Below, one piece after another: positions 22,496-23,895 of a DNA stretch of 23,895 nt; the first letter of the stretch is position 1; every line of letters starts with the position of its first letter. A model generated the notes under the pieces. That model ran no database searches. It was not told where the DNA came from and worked only from the letters and a program-made list of their open reading frames with translations. The position numbers and the translations under genes are program-made. The stretch comes from JBBKWU01 sp037969035 (GTDB lineage Bacteria > Pseudomonadota > Alphaproteobacteria > Micavibrionales > Micavibrionaceae): contig JBBKWU010000009.1 of the NCBI GenBank assembly GCA_037969035.1, positions 1-23,895 of the forward strand. The letters are read 5' to 3'.

Positions 22496-23068
22496 TTAAG
22501 GATATCCTTTAGCTAGGGGATATTTAGGATCGTCCCATTTTATAGTAGGTGTTTTCAACGAAAGTAGCTCATAAATTTCATTGTTTCGTACAATATAAAA
22601 CGTAATGGCACCACCGAATGTACCATGATTAGTTAGATTATAAGGCATTTCTTCATATGTTGGAGGATGTTTAATAATTAAACGGCTATCAAGTTTATAA
22701 GAAATCCCGTGTGAGCTGCCTATTCGATCTACGATTTTGCCGTTCTCAGTGTCAACAATCCAATTCACCTGACATGATGTACCGCAACCATGTGTTACGA
22801 CCTTATATTTTCCTGCGAAGTTAGGGTCTTTTTTTAAGCCGTTTCGAAGACGCGTTCGAAAACTCCAAGCTCCTTCATAAGAATCAAAATCAATATCTTC
22901 AGCAAGTTTTGTCGCGGATAAAACATCTGAATAATCCTCAAATCGCGGTAAATCAGGCACAATAAATTTTATCGTACCGTCATAAACATACCCTTTATCA
23001 TCCTGCGCAAACGCGGATAACCCATACATACATAATAAAGCTGCCAAACAGATTACAAAAACCTTCAT
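22496..23068 (-). CDS. secreted protein with 'FAGKY...GCGTSC' motif, unknown function
   Basis: The ATG at 23068 gives a 190-aa precursor with signal peptide 'MKVFVICLAALLCMYGLSAFA' (cleavage near 21-22). The open frame extends to 23149, but that part overlaps the rRNA terminator. The mature protein contains 'DPNFAGKYKVVTHGCGTSCQ' (81-100) and 'VNWIVDTENGKIV', a pattern I have seen in small uncharacterised secreted proteins of proteobacteria; the two cysteines (95 and 99) may form a disulfide or bind a ligand. No strong ribosome-binding site precedes the ATG. Its position immediately after the rRNA terminator suggests its own promoter, which I could not locate. Base composition is more AT-rich than most of its neighbours. 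Confidence 0.7.
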   Translation of the reverse strand: MKVFVICLAALLCMYGLSAFAQDDKGYVYDGTIKFIVPDLPRFEDYSDVLSATKLAEDIDFDSYEGAWSFRTRLRNGLKKDPNFAGKYKVVTHGCGTSCQVNWIVDTENGKIVDRIGSSHGISYKLDSRLIIKHPPTYEEMPYNLTNHGTFGGAITFYIVRNNEIYELLSLKTPTIKWDDPKYPLAKGYP

Positions 23069-23132
23069 ATAGAAAAGTTTAGTTATAAAATAACCCGAAG
23101 AAAAGAACAGATTAACCGCAAATAAAGAAAAA

Positions 23133-23162
23133 CAAAAAACCGCCAACATTTCTGCGGCGGTT
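23133..23162 (-). terminator. rRNA operon terminator
   Basis: Minus strand AACCGCC (23156-23162) pairs with GGCGGTT (23138-23144) around an 11-nt loop, followed by TTTTGTTTTTC. It lies about 65 nt downstream of the 5S gene. Confidence 0.8.
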
Positions 23163-23226
23163 ACTGCTTGTAATCATCATAAATAAGTTTGAAAAGATCT
23201 ATCTTTGTCAGGCAGGGCTTAAAAGA

Positions 23227-23340
23227 CTTGGCAACGACCTACTCTCCCACACCTTAAGATGCAGTACCATCGGCGCTAGGGTTTTTCACGGCCCAGTTCG
23301 GGATGGGATAGGGTGTTTCACCCCCGCTATGATCACCAAG
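23227..23340 (-). rRNA. rrf: 5S ribosomal RNA
   Basis: The ends CTTGGTGATCATAGCG and CGTTGCCAAG pair as helix I. The internal CCCATCCCGAACTGGGCCGTG and GGTACTGCATC segments are diagnostic of 5S rRNA. The length of about 114 nt is normal. It follows the 23S gene on the same strand. Confidence 0.96.
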
Positions 23341-23494
23341 TCATTAAAGACCTGTCTAACTAAGACTTAAACTCCGTTTTACGAACAAACCTACGGTTTG
23401 CTTCGCATTTATATTTATAAGCGAATGTCGTTTCACTTAAAGCTTTCACATTCATCCTCACGCATACAGACTTCATACTGTGCGCAATGATTTG
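23341..23494 (-). other. 23S-5S internal transcribed spacer
   Basis: This stretch of about 150 nt is AT-rich and holds small hairpins, such as CAAAC/GTTTG near 23384-23401. They are likely part of the processing stalks. No tRNA is present. Confidence 0.6.

Positions 23495-23895
<401 letters not shown>

Overview
The window looks like chromosomal DNA of an alphaproteobacterium. The evidence is an initiator tRNA with the CGCGGG...CCTGA arms typical of that class, a GGAAC-N17-GTT promoter of the class-specific general stress sigma factor EcfG in front of a csbD-like gene, a 'GADLSRWP' anti-sigma-like protein, and the rRNA sequence. I cannot place it to genus.

Layout. (1) 1-3646: an AT-richer accessory segment ending exactly at the 3' end of the tRNA-fMet gene (3647-3723, minus). 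It holds an AlpA-like DNA-binding protein, a 54-aa basic protein, a protein with HUH replication-initiator motifs, two unrecognised genes (one a zinc-ribbon membrane protein) and, facing them, a TerB/J-domain protein. It reads like one end of a tRNA-integrated island whose other end and integrase lie outside the window. (2) 3946-6274, minus: an operon of a secreted Cys-tailed charged protein, an ECF sigma factor, a single-pass anti-sigma-like protein and a secreted EF-hand protein, closed by a hairpin terminator. (3) 6313-6944, minus: two tandem paralogues of about 91 aa, unknown family. (4) 7091-8931, plus: a dicarboxylate/amino acid:cation symporter followed at 2 nt by a CheY-like response regulator. 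(5) 8973-12405, minus: an AMIN-type lipoprotein, then a glycosyltransferase overlapping a WecA-like sugar-phosphate transferase by 8 bp (surface glycan start). A cluster of DnaA-box-like 9-mers lies between the lipoprotein and the glycosyltransferase. (6) 12570-12761: an orphan Flp pilin with its own terminator. (7) 12893-14743, minus: mnmC (tRNA wobble modification). (8) 14825-17740, plus: a secreted protein and an M3 oligopeptidase with terminator. (9) 17811-19950, plus: an intergenic region with a 14-bp inverted repeat, then a two-gene operon of an XRE regulator with a TrmB-like C-terminus and an EgtD-like methyltransferase. (10) 20113-20888, plus: osmC and a csbD-like stress gene. (11) 20915-23068: a frameshifted SnoaL/NTF2-like gene, an ArsR repressor and two poorly known genes. 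(12) 23133-23895, minus: rrn terminator, 5S rRNA, spacer and the 3' end of 23S rRNA.

Most of the window is ordinary core genome. The parts that merit a second look are the tRNA-adjacent island with its HUH protein, the ECF/EF-hand operon, the regulator/methyltransferase pair, the DnaA-box cluster, the EcfG promoter with a perfect palindrome at its predicted transcript start, and the single-base frameshift in the NTF2-like gene.
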